The position numbers and the translations under genes are program-made. Of a stretch of 64,000 nt of DNA, positions 32,869 through 45,244 are shown piece after piece. This stretch comes from Monoplex corrugatus (lineage: Eukaryota > Mollusca > Gastropoda > Littorinimorpha > Ranellidae). Location of the stretch: the NCBI GenBank assembly GCA_030674185.1, contig JAPXFY010000015.1, positions 29,214,185-29,278,184 on the forward strand, written 5' to 3'. Position 1 is the stretch's first letter, and each line of letters begins with the position of its first letter. The notes under the pieces are model-generated. The model saw nothing but the letters and a program-made list of their open reading frames with translations, made no database searches and was not told where the DNA came from.

Positions 32869-32975
32869 ACACACCCGCGTGCTCACGCGCGCGCGCGCCC
32901 GCACACACACACACACACACATACACACACACCCGCATGCTCACGCGCGCGCGCGCGCGCGCACACACACATGTA
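32818..32975. repeat. (CG)n/(CA)n tracts, three near-identical blocks
   Basis: GCGCGCGCGC followed by (CA)n and CCCGCGTGCTCACGCGCG-like spacers, repeated at 32818, 32880 and 32935. Alternating purine-pyrimidine of this kind favours Z-DNA. Confidence 0.9.
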
Positions 32976-34420
32976 CACATACAGATGACTTGAATGCCAG
33001 ATTGTCATCAACCTGGGCTGTCTTAAATGTGAATGTCAAGTATTAATATTCAAGTCACTGTGCAAAATAATGTTTTAGTTGACAGTCACCATAATATGTA
33101 TAGCAATCACATGTTTAGTCTTTCACATGAAAAGACTGCATAGTGTAAACTGTAAACTGTATTAAAAGCAAACTCATAACAAGCAGTACATATGTATAAA
33201 TATACATATAAAAATGTATATATAAATATGTATATATATATATATATAATGTATATATATATATACATATTTATATGTATCGTGATAAATACACATACAT
33301 ATATATGTCGTTACACTAATAGAGGTACATGATTTTGTGGCCACTTTGACAATATTGATAGTCTATTGGGTTCAGTCAATATTATACTGACCAACTATGT
33401 TTATTTGTGACCTTGTTTTGTGAACTTAAACAGCTGTGCAGATTGCAGAATTCATTATTATTGTAATGTGTTGATTGCCACAGGCAAATTTCATATTAAT
33501 GATTAGAACTGCTGATATTTAAAAGAAGGAAGATGACTTCCAGCTTGCATGAAATCTTGCAGCAGACCTGTACAATCCATTCAATGACTATCAGACAATA
33601 GACTTTTCAATTGTACAGAACACAACTGTACTTGAAAAGGTTAGGGTGGGTGGGGTAACACAAGTGCAGTTATAAATCAATTTAAAAAATCATCATTTTG
33701 ACATAGATATAGTAAAATAAATATTCCACCCCATTCCTCGTGCTTTTCCATATCACTCATTCACACAGACAGACACACACACACACATATGCATGCGCAC
33801 ACAGATGCATGCACACACACATGTATGCACACACACACATATACACACATATACACAGACACACATACGCACACACACACATGCCTAAGTATCTAGTCAT
33901 ATCAACAAATTACTCTTTTTTCTTCTTGTGATTAGTCTTTTTGTAGGGCACACCCTTGGCAAAACCATGAACCCTTTTGAGTTGTTTTCAGTTAAACAAA
34001 TGCAACATAAAACCACTCAAATGGGCAGTTTTATCAAAAGCAATCATGGGCCCATATTGCCCCAGTCTGCAAAAGCAAAACAGACTTACAGACGCCCTGA
34101 ATTCGTCCTCATTGTAAACGCTCGTCTCTTAGATCTAAACAAAAACTCACGATGCTGAAGTACTTAGTCTATACCAGGAAGAATTTCATACGGATAAGTT
34201 CCATCTTATCTATAACTTTCCAGTAGTACCTTTATTTCACCTTTGGGTTGAGCTCTTCCACATGTTTTTAATGCCCACAATCATCACGATGCTTGTGTTT
34301 GTTTTGTGACGTCCATATCTACGGCTGTCGTGTACCGTAGCCAAGGACAGCAACTCTCGATTACTTGTGGATCTGCACACAGCCCATCGTTTCTATTTCA
34401 AACCCAACCATGAAGTAAAG
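32976..34420. other. Unrecognised AT-rich sequence with simple repeats
   Basis: (AT)n-rich palindromic stretch at 33195-33310 and CA-rich repeat at 33765-33890. No gene recognised. Confidence 0.5.
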
Positions 34421-35009
34421 TAGGATGGTCTCACCAAAAATCGCTTGCAATGGAGAAGAAATGTCCATGAGAACAAAACGCTATTGCAGCTACATCAACA
34501 AGCCTTGCCAGGCGAGACATTTTCGCTGTCATTTTTGCAACTTTCAGACCCGTGGACGCTTGAACAGCTAGAGACTGAAATCTGCACTGATATCCCTGCG
34601 TCAACTCAACTGAAGTACAAGATGACACAGCATGCCAGACTGTCACGTTGGCCATGATAGAGGAGCGTTACCCCCAGAGGCATTGGACTCATGATGGGTC
34701 AGCCCATGGGGAAAGTCAGTATCCATATCAACTTCCCTTCTGAAACACCTTCCAGTGCTCCGACAGGCAAACACTGCTCTTACTTCGGTATCCTCATCAA
34801 TTTTCCTTCTCAACACAACTTCCAGAGTTCCTATAGGCAAACAATGTACCAATTACCGATCAGAAACAGAGGCACTCGTGTAAACAGTCCCAGTGGTTCA
34901 GATAACAATTCATCAAGTAGTCATCCTTTCAGTTGCCCTCTCGTTTCTCCAGGCCCTGGAGAATAATCAGCTCTCGTAACTAACGAAGACTTTCAAGCAT
35001 GTCTGAACA
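34421..35009 (+). other. Unrecognised, possibly upstream part of an RNase H LINE
   Basis: Open frames at 34445-34657 and 34691-34966 (plus) match no domain I know. Position directly before an RNase H C-terminal block suggests they may be decayed element sequence. Confidence 0.3.
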
Positions 35010-35480
35010 ATAGTCGATTGGAGCCCTGCTCACTGTGGGGATACCATGACATGAGGTCATGAGATGGTAGATAAACTGGCAAAAAGAGGAACAGAGGAAG
35101 ACCAACCAGATAACAGCAGCACCTTCAACGAAAAGAGGGGTATGATCAGATCACTCCTCATGTCAAGGATAGAAAGGGACGACCCATCTGTCTTGATGAA
35201 GCCCCATACAAGCCACAACTACTTCGACGTACATATGAACCGCAAGTTCAAACTGAAGCTTTCACCAACCTATCCCTGCGGTCAAGAGAAGCATAGAGCT
35301 AAATACATATTGCAGCAATTTTCTTCTATCAACTCTGCTGACCACCAAGTTCCATGGCAGTAGCAGGAACTGTCAAAACGACCACAATCATCGCCATATG
35401 TGGCCTGACAGTGTAAACGGTGAACGAACGGAGGAATCAGTTTCCTACTGGAGAACGATTTCAACAGTGACAAGCAACAT
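35010..35480 (+). pseudogene. RNase H-type LINE C-terminal relic
   Basis: Frame reads WSPAHCG (35021-35041), then after a stop GHEMVDKLAKRGTEEDQPDN, corresponding to the final RNase H motif WIPAHCGIPGNE..D.LAK. It continues FNEKRGMIRSLL, HMNRKFKLKLSPTYPCGQEK and YILQQF (35150-35330), the C-terminal zinc-knuckle-like tail (CPCG...EH.LQ.C) of such LINEs. Same family as the fragment at 61400-63300. Confidence 0.7.
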
Positions 35481-37077
35481 GGTTTTCGGCGTCGACATAT
35501 ATCTCGTTGTCAGTACACACTTTGAAAATGATTACAAGTGACGCCTGGGATTTGCCAAATACAAACAGTGAGTACGGGAAATCATGTAACGTACTGCAGC
35601 AAAACACAAATGAGTTTCATGAACATTGATTTGAGTGTATTGTTGAAAAAAAATCAGACACAAGTAGCAGTAGTCTGAACTTCAAAAAATTACGAATCGC
35701 ATGGACATTCAACACTTGAGAAGAAGACTGAAAATGAACCAACACAACAAATAAGCAGATGAAACCAGAACTGCGTTTAGTGTGATCAATGTCACATCCA
35801 AAATCAGACACATAAAGCAGTCTACCGGAAAAGAAGAAAACTCAAGGAAGCAAAAAGAACCTAGGAAGTAACTACCGGGAACGTATCACTGAAGGAGTCA
35901 GACAATTTGACAGTCTGATAGTTGTTAGATTTGTAGCATGCAATCCTATCAAAATAGCGGTGCTGTTTTCAATACAATCACTCAGATCGTCAGTTGGAAA
36001 CGCATTAACTAGTATATGACTGAGCAATAAAATGTGTGACAAACATCTTTGTTCAACTACAAAATACCGATTCCATTTTCCATCTGTATTTATTTCACTT
36101 GTGACACCCAGTTCATGTTTCCAGATTGATCCTATTATCTCACATACTTGTCTGCATATCTTCACGTTGCAAATGCAGTAAGTTTTAACCGGAATTTTAA
36201 TGCATTTAACTTAAGTCTTAATTCAATACTTGTGTATAGTGCTTACCCTCAAATCTGTCCACTAGTAAACAGATTAGAGATGTAGTGATATATTCACAAA
36301 TTATTGACTACATAAGTATGCACTTATCGATCTGGCCAGCTTGCACTTTCTAGATCTGGCTAGTTTATTCAGACTTCAAATTTCAGAGGCATATGTTAGA
36401 ATAGGCTCAATTAATGTAAAGATATCAATGGATCAGTCACTTATGCTTTCATAGCGAATATTTCAGTTTCCCTTTACCATTTTTACATGCTCTACCGAAG
36501 CCATATTAAAACTTAGTTTGTGGTAGCAGTCATATCAAGGCACTTCAGACCAAAAAAAACATGTACTTGCACTACTCCTTTTTGAGGTTGTTATTTGTTG
36601 AAATTGACAAAGCTTGCAAAGAAAACAACATCAAATAACATTAAAAAAAATTCTGGAAAGTCTACAATTATCTGAATACTAGTCTTCTCCGGTTTAGACA
36701 TTTCCATTGCTGATTTGTTTATAAAGAAAGAAAACATCAGACTACAGCAAAAAAAATTGTTTTACATCTCCTGGACAGTAAAGAAAAAAAACAAACATTT
36801 ATCACGTAAGCAAACAAATACTGGGATATATATTACTTAAGAACAAAACAGTTTACCACTCACACGAGGTATACTACATTTCTGTACACAGAACAGAAGC
36901 CTTTTTGAAGTCCAAGCAAACCACGTATAACTTCGAGTTTTTAAGAAGACACTTTTGAACAATAGCAGACAATGTGAAATTGTAAAGCCAGCTCTTCTCT
37001 TTCTTTATTCTGTCCATGCTGTTAATCTTTTGTTAAGAACATTGGTGTAAATTTTGCAAATTAAGTTAATTAGATCT
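35481..37077. other. Unrecognised AT-rich sequence
   Basis: No gene recognised. A 29-nt stretch at 36809-36837 (AGCAAACAAATACTGGGATA onwards) recurs at 38083-38111 inside the next RTE copy. Confidence 0.5.
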
Positions 37078-38727
37078 CATCATCATCATCATGTGCCCTG
37101 CCACATGGTGTTGGCGATCATGGCCCTCCATATGTATCTATCCTTTGTCCACCCTGTCTGTCCTCAGCCACCCTGCAAGTCCGTCCAATTATTTTCTTCC
37201 TGGGTCTACAGGTGCTCTCTTTCCCTCCACCTTTCCAGTTGTGACCGGGTGCTCTAATTCCCCTTTCCTCATAAAATGGGCTGTAAATGATGCCTGTCTT
37301 TTCCTAATCTTGCTTATCAATGATCTTCTTGTGTCTGCCTATATCAAGACTGTCTCGTTTGTTTTCTTTGCTGTCCATGGAACTCTCAACATTCTTCTTA
37401 GAAACCACATCTCGGCTGCCTCAATCTTGTTCTGCCTTTGCTTGTTGATTGTCCACGCCTCACAACCGTATAACATTATCGATTCTATATAACATTCAAG
37501 AACTCTCTACCTGATGTTAATTGATAGGCATTTGTTGGTAAAAATGCTTTTCATCTTCTTGAATGCTGTTTTAGCTTGGCCGATTCTGCTGTCTATTTCT
37601 GATGTGCATCTGCTGTCTGGTGAGATGACCGTTCCTAGAAGTTAACTTACCAACCTGTCTCAAGGCTGTGCCGTTTGCTGTTATTTTGCATGAGGGGATT
37701 TCATGTTTTTACCAATTACCATGACTTCAATATTCTTGCTATTTAGCTCGAACCCTTTATTTTTGCTTTCTATTATATTCACAAGGTTTTGTAGGTCCCT
37801 TTCATTTTCTGCAATTAGCACGGTGTCATTTGCGCAACGAATGTTGTTTATCATATTCCTCCAATCTTTATCCCAGGGCATTCTTCTAGGTTTCTCATGA
37901 TGGTTTCGCTGTAAAGTGAAACCAAATCTGGTGACAGAACACAGCCTTGCCTGACTCCTCTTTTGATATTTTGGAAAAAGCTTATATCGTTTTCTTTTCT
38001 CGTTGCTGCTGTTTGTTCCCAATACATACTTCTGATTATTCGTAGATCTTTTCCATCAATATTGAGTCTTTCTAACTAGAGAGCAAACAAATACTGGGAT
38101 ATATATTACTCAATTATTACATGATCAATTCTTCATGTCTTACCCGATCGAAAACCTTGGTATAATCATCAAGCTGATTGTACGACGGAGTTGGCATTTT
38201 ATAGCCCCTGTCTTCTTTGGAAGTGCAATGAAAAATGATTTTGACATAGGTTAAAACAAAGTATGACTGCTGGATCTTGAGGGTAAAACAAAACATTAAA
38301 ATATACCTTGACAAAGGGCCTAGGCTCGAAACGTCGTGTTTTATACTCCAAAGGATCATTTACAAACAAGGTATTTTTTAATGTTTTGATTTTGACATAT
38401 CTTTGGGGATTTTTCCAGTGTCATAAATTTCATTTAGGAGGACTGTTACTTTTCAATACCAAATTCCTCCAGGGCTTCAATCATCTCGGTAGTAATATTG
38501 TCTGGTCCTGGGACTTTTCCTGGTTTCATCTTTTTCAATGCTGCTTTAACTTCATCTTTCGTTATGGGTGGTCCTTCAACGTTCTTTCTTATAATGTGTT
38601 CTTCGTTTCTGTCATCTTCCAAAAGATCTTTAAAGCACTCTCCCCATCTATTTAGTATTTTGTCTTTTTCCATAATAAGCGTACCATCTTTCGATTTTAA
38701 ATTAAGCAACCGGTTGATGTGCATGTC
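37078..38727 (-). mobile_element. RTE-like LINE copy A8, rearranged
   Basis: Minus-strand copy with a CATCATC tail at 37078. The C-terminal region and RT core are readable (GRPRR-type C-terminus, VLIAENERDLQNLVNI at about 37830-37785, then LRIIR near 38040). Near 38077 it is interrupted by a ~40-nt copy of flanking DNA, resumes at 38118 with RVRHEELI, skips to AIKCQLRRTIS-equivalent sequence, is interrupted by a 138-bp insertion (38249-38386), and continues to LKSKDGTLIMEKDKIL and TGCL-equivalent at 38446-38715. Multiple deletions; inactive. Confidence 0.85.
38249..38386. mobile_element. 138-bp insertion with hammerhead-like core and 13-bp duplication
   Basis: TGATTTTGACATA flanks the insertion at 38236-38248 and 38387-38399, an exact duplication of RTE target sequence. 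Inside, TTGACAAA (38308-38315), a GCCTAGGC palindrome (38318-38325) and GAAAC (38328-38332) lie in the order of a hammerhead ribozyme core, enclosed by 18-nt inverted arms (38290-38307 and 38370-38387, one mismatch). Penelope-like elements are known to carry hammerhead motifs with GAAACGTC; assignment here is inference. Confidence 0.7.
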
Positions 38728-38855
38728 TTTGCGCCTGTCTTGTCTTGTATTAAATACGCATTCTTGTTCTTTTTTCGTGTTTTTTTTTTTTCTGGTTCGT
38801 GTTTGCTTGAACGCGGGCAGTCACACTTGTTTTGGATTTCGTATTACTGCTATGT
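38728..38855 (+). repeat. Hammerhead-like interspersed repeat, copy 6
   Basis: Begins at TTGCGCCTGTCTTG (just after the core in copy 4) and shares GTATTAAATACGCATTC, a poly-T stretch and GTTTGCTTGAACGCGGGC with copy 4, diverging after about 38855. Confidence 0.75.
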
Positions 38856-39524
38856 TAGTAACAGACTGTTTTAGTCTCGCCAGTCTCTCGCTTGCAGACA
38901 ACTTTCTTTTAATTTTCAGCATAGATTTATATGGTTTTCATAAATGTTTTGTGGACTGTTTCATTGGTTTTTCCAGTTGTCTTCCGACAAGTAAATTTCA
39001 TCACACATGCATTGTGCAAGTGCTGAGGTTTGCAGGGTTTCATTTTCTATTCAATGAACGAATCGATATTGTCACACTTTTACGTTTTTGACGGAAGTAG
39101 GTTTTCATTTCTGCAATATTGCTGCTAACGTTCTGTATGTTTATGTTTATGGACCAGGTGTCTTCAGAATACCCGTGGCCTGTTCGGTGAAAGAGACTGA
39201 TTCGTCATCTGCACGCTAGCTTTCTGTTCTTCCTGCTTTCACTTCGAACCGGCATGACTGGGGTTCAGGCAACAACAAACCAACTTTAGCGGGATTTTTA
39301 AAGAAGAGTTTTAGTCCAGCAATTCAAATGTTGATTTGAAAGGAAACAATAAAAGTAATCAAAAGCCACACCTACTTGTTTAACACACTTTCACCAGCAG
39401 CACTGTGTTCAAGTGAGGTTGTTAACAGCAGGTGGTACACCGCTAATTTGATCAACACGTCTAATATAACAGTGCTAAGTTTGTTGCTGCCTGTCGGAGG
39501 TGACCATAGTTCATCCTGTAGCAA

Positions 39525-39530
<6 letters not shown>
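38856..39530. other. Unrecognised sequence
   Basis: No gene recognised. Confidence 0.5.
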
Positions 39531-39591
<61 letters not shown>

Positions 39592-39775
39592 ACCGACAGA
39601 TAGACAGACAGAGACAGAGAGAGAAAGAGGGAGAGACAGAGACAGAGAGAGAAAGAGGAAGGGAGAGAGAGAGAGAGAGAGAGAGACAGAGACAGAGAGA
39701 GAGAGAGAGCGCGTGCATTCGTTCGTTCGTTCGTTCGAGACAGAGAGAGAGGGAGGGAGACAGAAGGAGAGAGAT
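39531..39775. repeat. (GA)n polypurine array with CAGA and TTCG units
   Basis: About 28 GA units to 39588, then GACAGA-type repeats, (GTTC)n at 39718-39735 and more GA. Confidence 0.95.
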
Positions 39776-40170
39776 AAATGAAACATTTATTTTCAAAGGT
39801 ACCTAGATATTATCTTATAGGCCCAACTTAAATATCTGCAGTTTTTTATGTACGCATATCAAAACGAAGATACAATCGATAATGCCCACGAACGACCACC
39901 ACCCCCCACTCCTCCAAAAATTTTTTTTTAAAAATCAAACGAAGTACACACAAAAATAAAGTAGCCCGATTCATGGAAAAGGTCCATTCCATCCACACAG
40001 AAACAAGTCTAAAAAGAAACGCCATACATGCGACCACATAGCTTTGGTAATCCTTATGAAACAAAATCAGTTCCAACGCAGATGGGCAGATCATGTTATG
40101 TCTACGTAGCAAATTTACCAAAGCCTTATGCGAGCGCCCCACAGTAACCCATATCCAAACAACATAATCT

Positions 40171-41386
40171 CATCATCATCATCATCAGGTGCCCTGACGC
40201 ATGGCGTTGGCGACCATGGACTTCCAACCATCTCTATCTCTCGTTGCCCCCAGCATCTCCCCCACCCTCCTCATCCCCAGCCACTCTGCAAGTCCGTCCA
40301 GCATTCTCTCCCTGGGTCTACCTGGTGCTCTCTTTCCATCCAGCTTTCCCGTTGTGACCAGGTGCTCCAAATCCCCCTTCCTCATCAAATGGCCTATAAA
40401 TGTTGCTTGTCTTTTCCTAATCTTCTTTATGAGTGATCTACTTGTGTCTGCCTCCATCAAGACTGTCTCGTTTGTTTTCTTTGCTGTCCATGGAACTCTC
40501 AACATTCTTCTGAAAAACCACATCTCGGCTGCCTCGATCCTGCTCTGGCTTTGCTTGCTGACTGTCCACGCCTCACATCCGTACAACAGTATTGGTTCTA
40601 TATAACATTCAAGGACTCTCTTTCTGATGTTAATTGATAGGCATTTGTTGGTAAGAATGCTTGTCATCTTCTTGAATGCTGTTTTGGCTTGGCCGATTCT
40701 GCCGGCTATTTCCCATGTGCATCTGCTGTCTGATGAAATGACCGTTCCCAGGTATTTGAACATATTAACTTGTGTCAAGATTGTGCCATTTGTTGTTATT
40801 TTGCATGAGGGGATTTCATGTTTTTTACTGATCACCATGACTTCAGTCTTCCTACTGTTTAGTTCCAACCCCTTACATTTGCTTTCTGTTTCTAGTAAAT
40901 TCACAAGGTTTTGTAGGTCCCTTTCACTTTCTGCAATGAGCACGGTGTCATCTGTGTACCGAATGTTGTTTATCATTTTCCCTCCAACCTTTAATCCAGG
41001 GTCTTCTTCTAGGTTTCTCATGATGTTTTCGCTATATAGTGAAAACAGATCTGATGACAAAACACAACCCTGTCTGACTCCTCTTTTGATGTTTTGGAAA
41101 GAGCTTATATTGTTTTCTATTCTCATTGCAGCCGTCTGTTCCCAGTACATATTCCTGATTATTCGTAGATCTTTTCCATCGACATTGAGTCTCTCCAGTT
41201 GGTTGATCAATTCATCATGTCGTACCCGATCGAAAGCCTTGGTATAGTCAACAAAGCATAAATACAAATCCTTATTCATCTCAATTGACCTCTCTATGAT
41301 AGTTCTTAGGATGTATATGGCATTAATAGTTTCTTTCCCCTCCACAAATCCACACTGTTCTTCTGCTATTTCTCTTTTCTATTCCC
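40171..41386 (-). mobile_element. RTE-like LINE copy A9
   Basis: Minus-strand, 5'-truncated copy; CATCATC tail at 40171. The element part with RT motifs is one open frame (40185-41345). Truncated at the EQCGF block near 41370-41386. No target-site duplication identified. Confidence 0.9.
40185..41345 (-). pseudogene. RTE-like RT, C-terminal 386 residues intact frame
   Basis: Open throughout: FVDYTKAFDRVRHDELI (catalytic Asp), GVRQGCVLSSDLFSLYSENI, IRYTDDTVLIAE (both Asp of the YADD box kept, Ala changed to Thr), ETESKCKGLELNSRKTEVMV, KYLGTVISSDSRCTWEIAGR, LYGCEAWTVSKQSQ, MLRVPWTAKKTNETVLMEAD, GRPRERMLDGLAEWLGMRR and C-terminus NAMRQGT, whose TGA stop is the first unit of the tail. Shares the ETESKCKG variant with copy A11, so these two are close relatives. 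Missing the endonuclease and RT fingers. Confidence 0.85.
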
Positions 41387-41729
41387 CCCTAAACGTAATC
41401 CGAGCAAGAGACTGATATGAAATTTATAATGTACAACTTACGTCGACGTCAGAAAACGGCCTTGAAATCACGAAACAATCATCGACGTTGTCCCAAACAA
41501 AAATAATAAAATGGGTAACCAGATTCACCATTATCTGACGACGGAACGAGATCATTAACTTCTTGATGAAAATGATTAGGCGGAGTTCATAGAGACGGGG
41601 ATATGATCGTGATGATTACAATACAACCACGATTGCGTACCCTCCGTATGATCATCATGATCATAGACAGACAAGATGTAGGGAAAACATTGGCTTTCAA
41701 GCCATATATCACTAAAGACTGAAATTCTG
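41387..41729. other. Unrecognised sequence
   Basis: No gene recognised. Confidence 0.5.
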
Positions 41730-42122
<393 letters not shown>

Positions 42123-42319
42123 CATCTCTGCAAGGAAAAAAGATCAGATGAAATTAACAAATTATGTCAAATGCTCTAAAATGTATAGTTATCTTCTGAA
42201 CATTTGAATATCCTATCGTAAAACAATTTGCTTTTTGCTGTTGGACTGATATAAATTCCTTCTGCTTCATGTTGTATTCAGTTCTGTTGGATATTCAACT
42301 ATTTTTTGTTATCCTCCAT

Positions 42320-42800
42320 GCCTCATCATCTTGAGCTCTGCCGCGTGGCGTTTGAGATCATGGCCCTCCATACAAACCTATCCCTTGTCGCTGCAAATAC
42401 ATGTCCCACCCTTGCTGTTTTCAGCCACCCTGCAAGTCCGTCCAATATTCTTTCCCTGGGTCTACCTGGTGCTCTCTTTTCCTCCAGCTGTCCTGTTGTG
42501 ACTAGGTTCTTCAATTTCTCTTTCTTCATAACATGTCCTATAACTGTTGCTTGTCTTTTCTGAATCTGCTTTATTAAATTAATGATCTTTTTGTGTCTGC
42601 CTCTTTCAAGACTGTCTCGTTTGTTTTCTTTGCTGACTATGGAAATCTTTACAGTCTTCTTAGAAACCACATTTCAGTTGCCTCAGTTTTGTTCTGACTT
42701 TGCCTGTTGACTGTGCACGCCTCAGAACCGTACAAGAGTATCGGTTCTATCTAACACTCATGAACTCTCTTCCTGATGTTAATTGATTGGCATGCCTTAA
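42320..42800 (-). mobile_element. RTE-like LINE fragment A10 (divergent subfamily)
   Basis: C-terminal fragment on the minus strand. The frame at 42326-42670 reads IGHVMKKEKLKNLVTTGQL, GRPRERILDGLAGWL and DRFVWRAMISNA. The WRAMI ending, also at 1300-1355 and 53500-53545, differs from WKSMVANAM in the major group, defining a second subfamily. Ends at SINIRKRVHEC near 42770-42800. Confidence 0.8.
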
Positions 42801-42837
42801 TAGGTGTTAAAGGATCATCAAACATTGAACAATTTGC

Positions 42838-42937
42838 ATGTGTGTGTGTATGTGTGCTTGCGTTGTGTGTGTGTGTGTGTGGTGTGTGTGTTTGTGTGTG
42901 AGTGTGTGCTTGCGTGTGAGTGTGTGGTGTGCTTGCG

Positions 42938-43026
<89 letters not shown>

Positions 43027-43150
43027 CGCGGGCACGCATGTGTGTGAATACAAGCGAGTGTGCGTGAGTGTGAGTGTGTGGTGTATGTGTGTGTTGCACC
43101 TGCGTGCAAATGTATGTGTGTGTGAGTGTGCATGTGTGTGCCAAAGTGTG
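42838..43150. repeat. (GT)n microsatellite complex
   Basis: Interrupted GT arrays with GTGAGTGTGTG and TGCGTGTG variants; pure core at 42945-43024. Confidence 0.95.
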
Positions 43151-44505
43151 TGCGCACGCTTGTGTGTAATATTTGACTATCTTTATACGCATTTTTCTTT
43201 CGCTGCTTTATGAGGTGCTTTTGTCGTGAAAGGTTGTAAGTAGCATTCGGTTATTTCAAATCTATAGATTTATTGTGATCAGAAATGAGAATTCACAAAT
43301 TTCATGATATCCTGTTGGTGTTTTGCGTATTGTCCGTTCAGTGAAGTAGTTGTTAACTGGCTTATTGTCTGTCTCCGTCTTTAATTATGCTGCAATTGGC
43401 AGTTGGCAGCAATTGTATTTAATTTCTCTTTTAGTCATAATGAAGTATTGTGAATTTGAATCTGAATCTGAAAGAAGAACGTGCTCTCCAGCCACAACAA
43501 TAATCGTGTGTAATAAAGAAATATTGGATGGTCATGGCCTTCTAAAAAAATGAGGATAGTGTATCATGGGCCACGAGCAGCTGCGTATTAGAAAAAGAAA
43601 GGTGGACAAGAAAAGTGACATTAGAGTACGCTACATCCGGTCCTCGTCTCCGAAACAAATTACAAACTTTGTATGCAACTGATACTGCAATTATTTATCT
43701 TCAGTTTCTGCCATTTCTCCGATTAGCGTACCTTAGATGAAATGGTTTGCCGTTTCACAATACGAATCAGCGATGCGAACAGACTTCCAACAGCAAAGAT
43801 TTAAATACTTCATCACAACCAGCAAAACGGTAACAGCTTGTCACACGGCTCTTCATCTAGCAAAACAACTTTTAATAGTATGCATATTTCACCATTCCCA
43901 GGCAGTCATTTTAATCCAGCGGGTTTATTTTTAAGCGGCAGCCAAGTGTGAAGACATTAATATCAACACCATAGGCGGTGTACATCAAACTGTGATGATA
44001 CGTGGGAAGTAAACATCATCCAGCACAACAGGAAACGTGGTGACCTTGTCTTTGCATGTACACACAGTAACGGCTGACGAAAAACGTTACAGATGTCTCA
44101 ATTATCATTCCCACATTAAAATGATATTATACAAATCGTCCCACACAAACACAATGTGGCGACTGCATAGTCTTTCGCAAAATACATATACATAATTATA
44201 TTCTGTATCTGTATGTATTTTGTACTTGTTATATACGTCTTTTTTTCTTGTCATGATATTTTAGAAACGTACATGTCATTAAAGAATCTAGTACATCTGA
44301 TGTATGGACAAGTTATAACATTTGTTGTCCAGTTATTGTATTTGTGGTACTAAGATTTACTGGAGTCATTTACCAAAGATATACATGAAAACTGCCAATG
44401 ATAGTAGCATTGCAAGTGTGTCTTTGTCATCTAGAATTGAAAACGTATTCAATATACTGTCTCCAAGACACACATATTAATAAGAAATTAAACAGTATGT
44501 AACTT
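43151..44505. other. Unrecognised AT-rich sequence
   Basis: No gene or transposon motif recognised. Confidence 0.5.
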
Positions 44506-44509
44506 TGGA

Positions 44510-44816
44510 ATAGGGTTATAAATGCTTTTTTTGCATCATACGGGTCTTAGTGTAGAGGAGTTGCTGTCTTATTTTCGAACAACTTTAGATTTGAAATAGC
44601 AAACGTGAAACGAGACCAAAATAGCAAATTTATTATTATATCGTTCTCCTCAATGGAAAAGAAATTGCTTTCAGTGAATGTTTATGATCCCCAAAAGACG
44701 ATCTGATGTTTTATAATACATTAGAAGAAACAATTGATAGTTATGAAAACAAAAATACCATTGCTGTAGGTGACTGGAACATCTCTACAGACCTAAACAT
44801 GGACTGTTATAACTAT
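44510..44816 (+). pseudogene. Tx1/L1-type LINE, segment 1 (endonuclease)
   Basis: Plus strand. NAFFASYGS then CRGVAVLFSNNFRFEIANV (about 44520-44610), LLSVNVYDPQK (about 44670-44700), FYNTLEETIDSYENKNTIAV and GDWNISTDLNMD (44706-44805). SRGVAVLF, VN(I/V)Y.P and GDWN are conserved blocks of the apurinic-type endonuclease in Tx1/L1 LINEs. One stop before CRGV and one frame break near 44705. The segment ends in TTATAACTAT (44807-44816), the target of the RTE insertion; the element continues at 48150. Confidence 0.8.
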
Positions 44817-44827
44817 CATCATCATAA

Positions 44828-45244
44828 TCAGGTACCCTGCCGCATGGCGTTGGCGACCATGGACTTCCAACCATCTCTATCTCTCGTTGCCCCCAGCATC
44901 TCCCCCACCCTCCTCATCCCCAGCCACTCTGCAAGTCCGTCCAGCATTCTCTCCCTGGGTCTACCTGGTGCTCTCTTTCCATCCAGCTTTCCCGTTGTGA
45001 CCAGGTGCTCCAAATCCCCCTTCCTCATCAAATGGCCTATAAATGTTGCTTGTCTTTTCCTAATCTTCTTTATGAGTGATCTACTTGTGTCTGCCTCCAT
45101 CAAGACTGTCTCGTTTGTTTTCTTTGCTGTCCATGGAACTCTCAACATTCTTCTGAAAAACCACATCTCGGCTGCCTCGATCCTGCTCTGGCTTTGCTTG
45201 CTGACTGTCCACGCCTCGCATCCGTACAACAGTCTATATAACAT
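44828..45244 (-). pseudogene. RTE-like LINE protein, C-terminal frame of copy A11
   Basis: Carries LLYGCEAWTVSKQSQ through GRPRERMLDGLAEWL to NAMRQGT. It is out of frame with 45142-47121 because about 7 nt (ATTGGTT in other copies) are missing near 45234. Nearly identical to the end of copy A9. Confidence 0.85.

Noticed and set aside
34691..34966. Possible gene with Ser/Pro-rich product
   Set aside because: No recognisable motif; lies immediately before an RNase H LINE relic and may be decayed element sequence.
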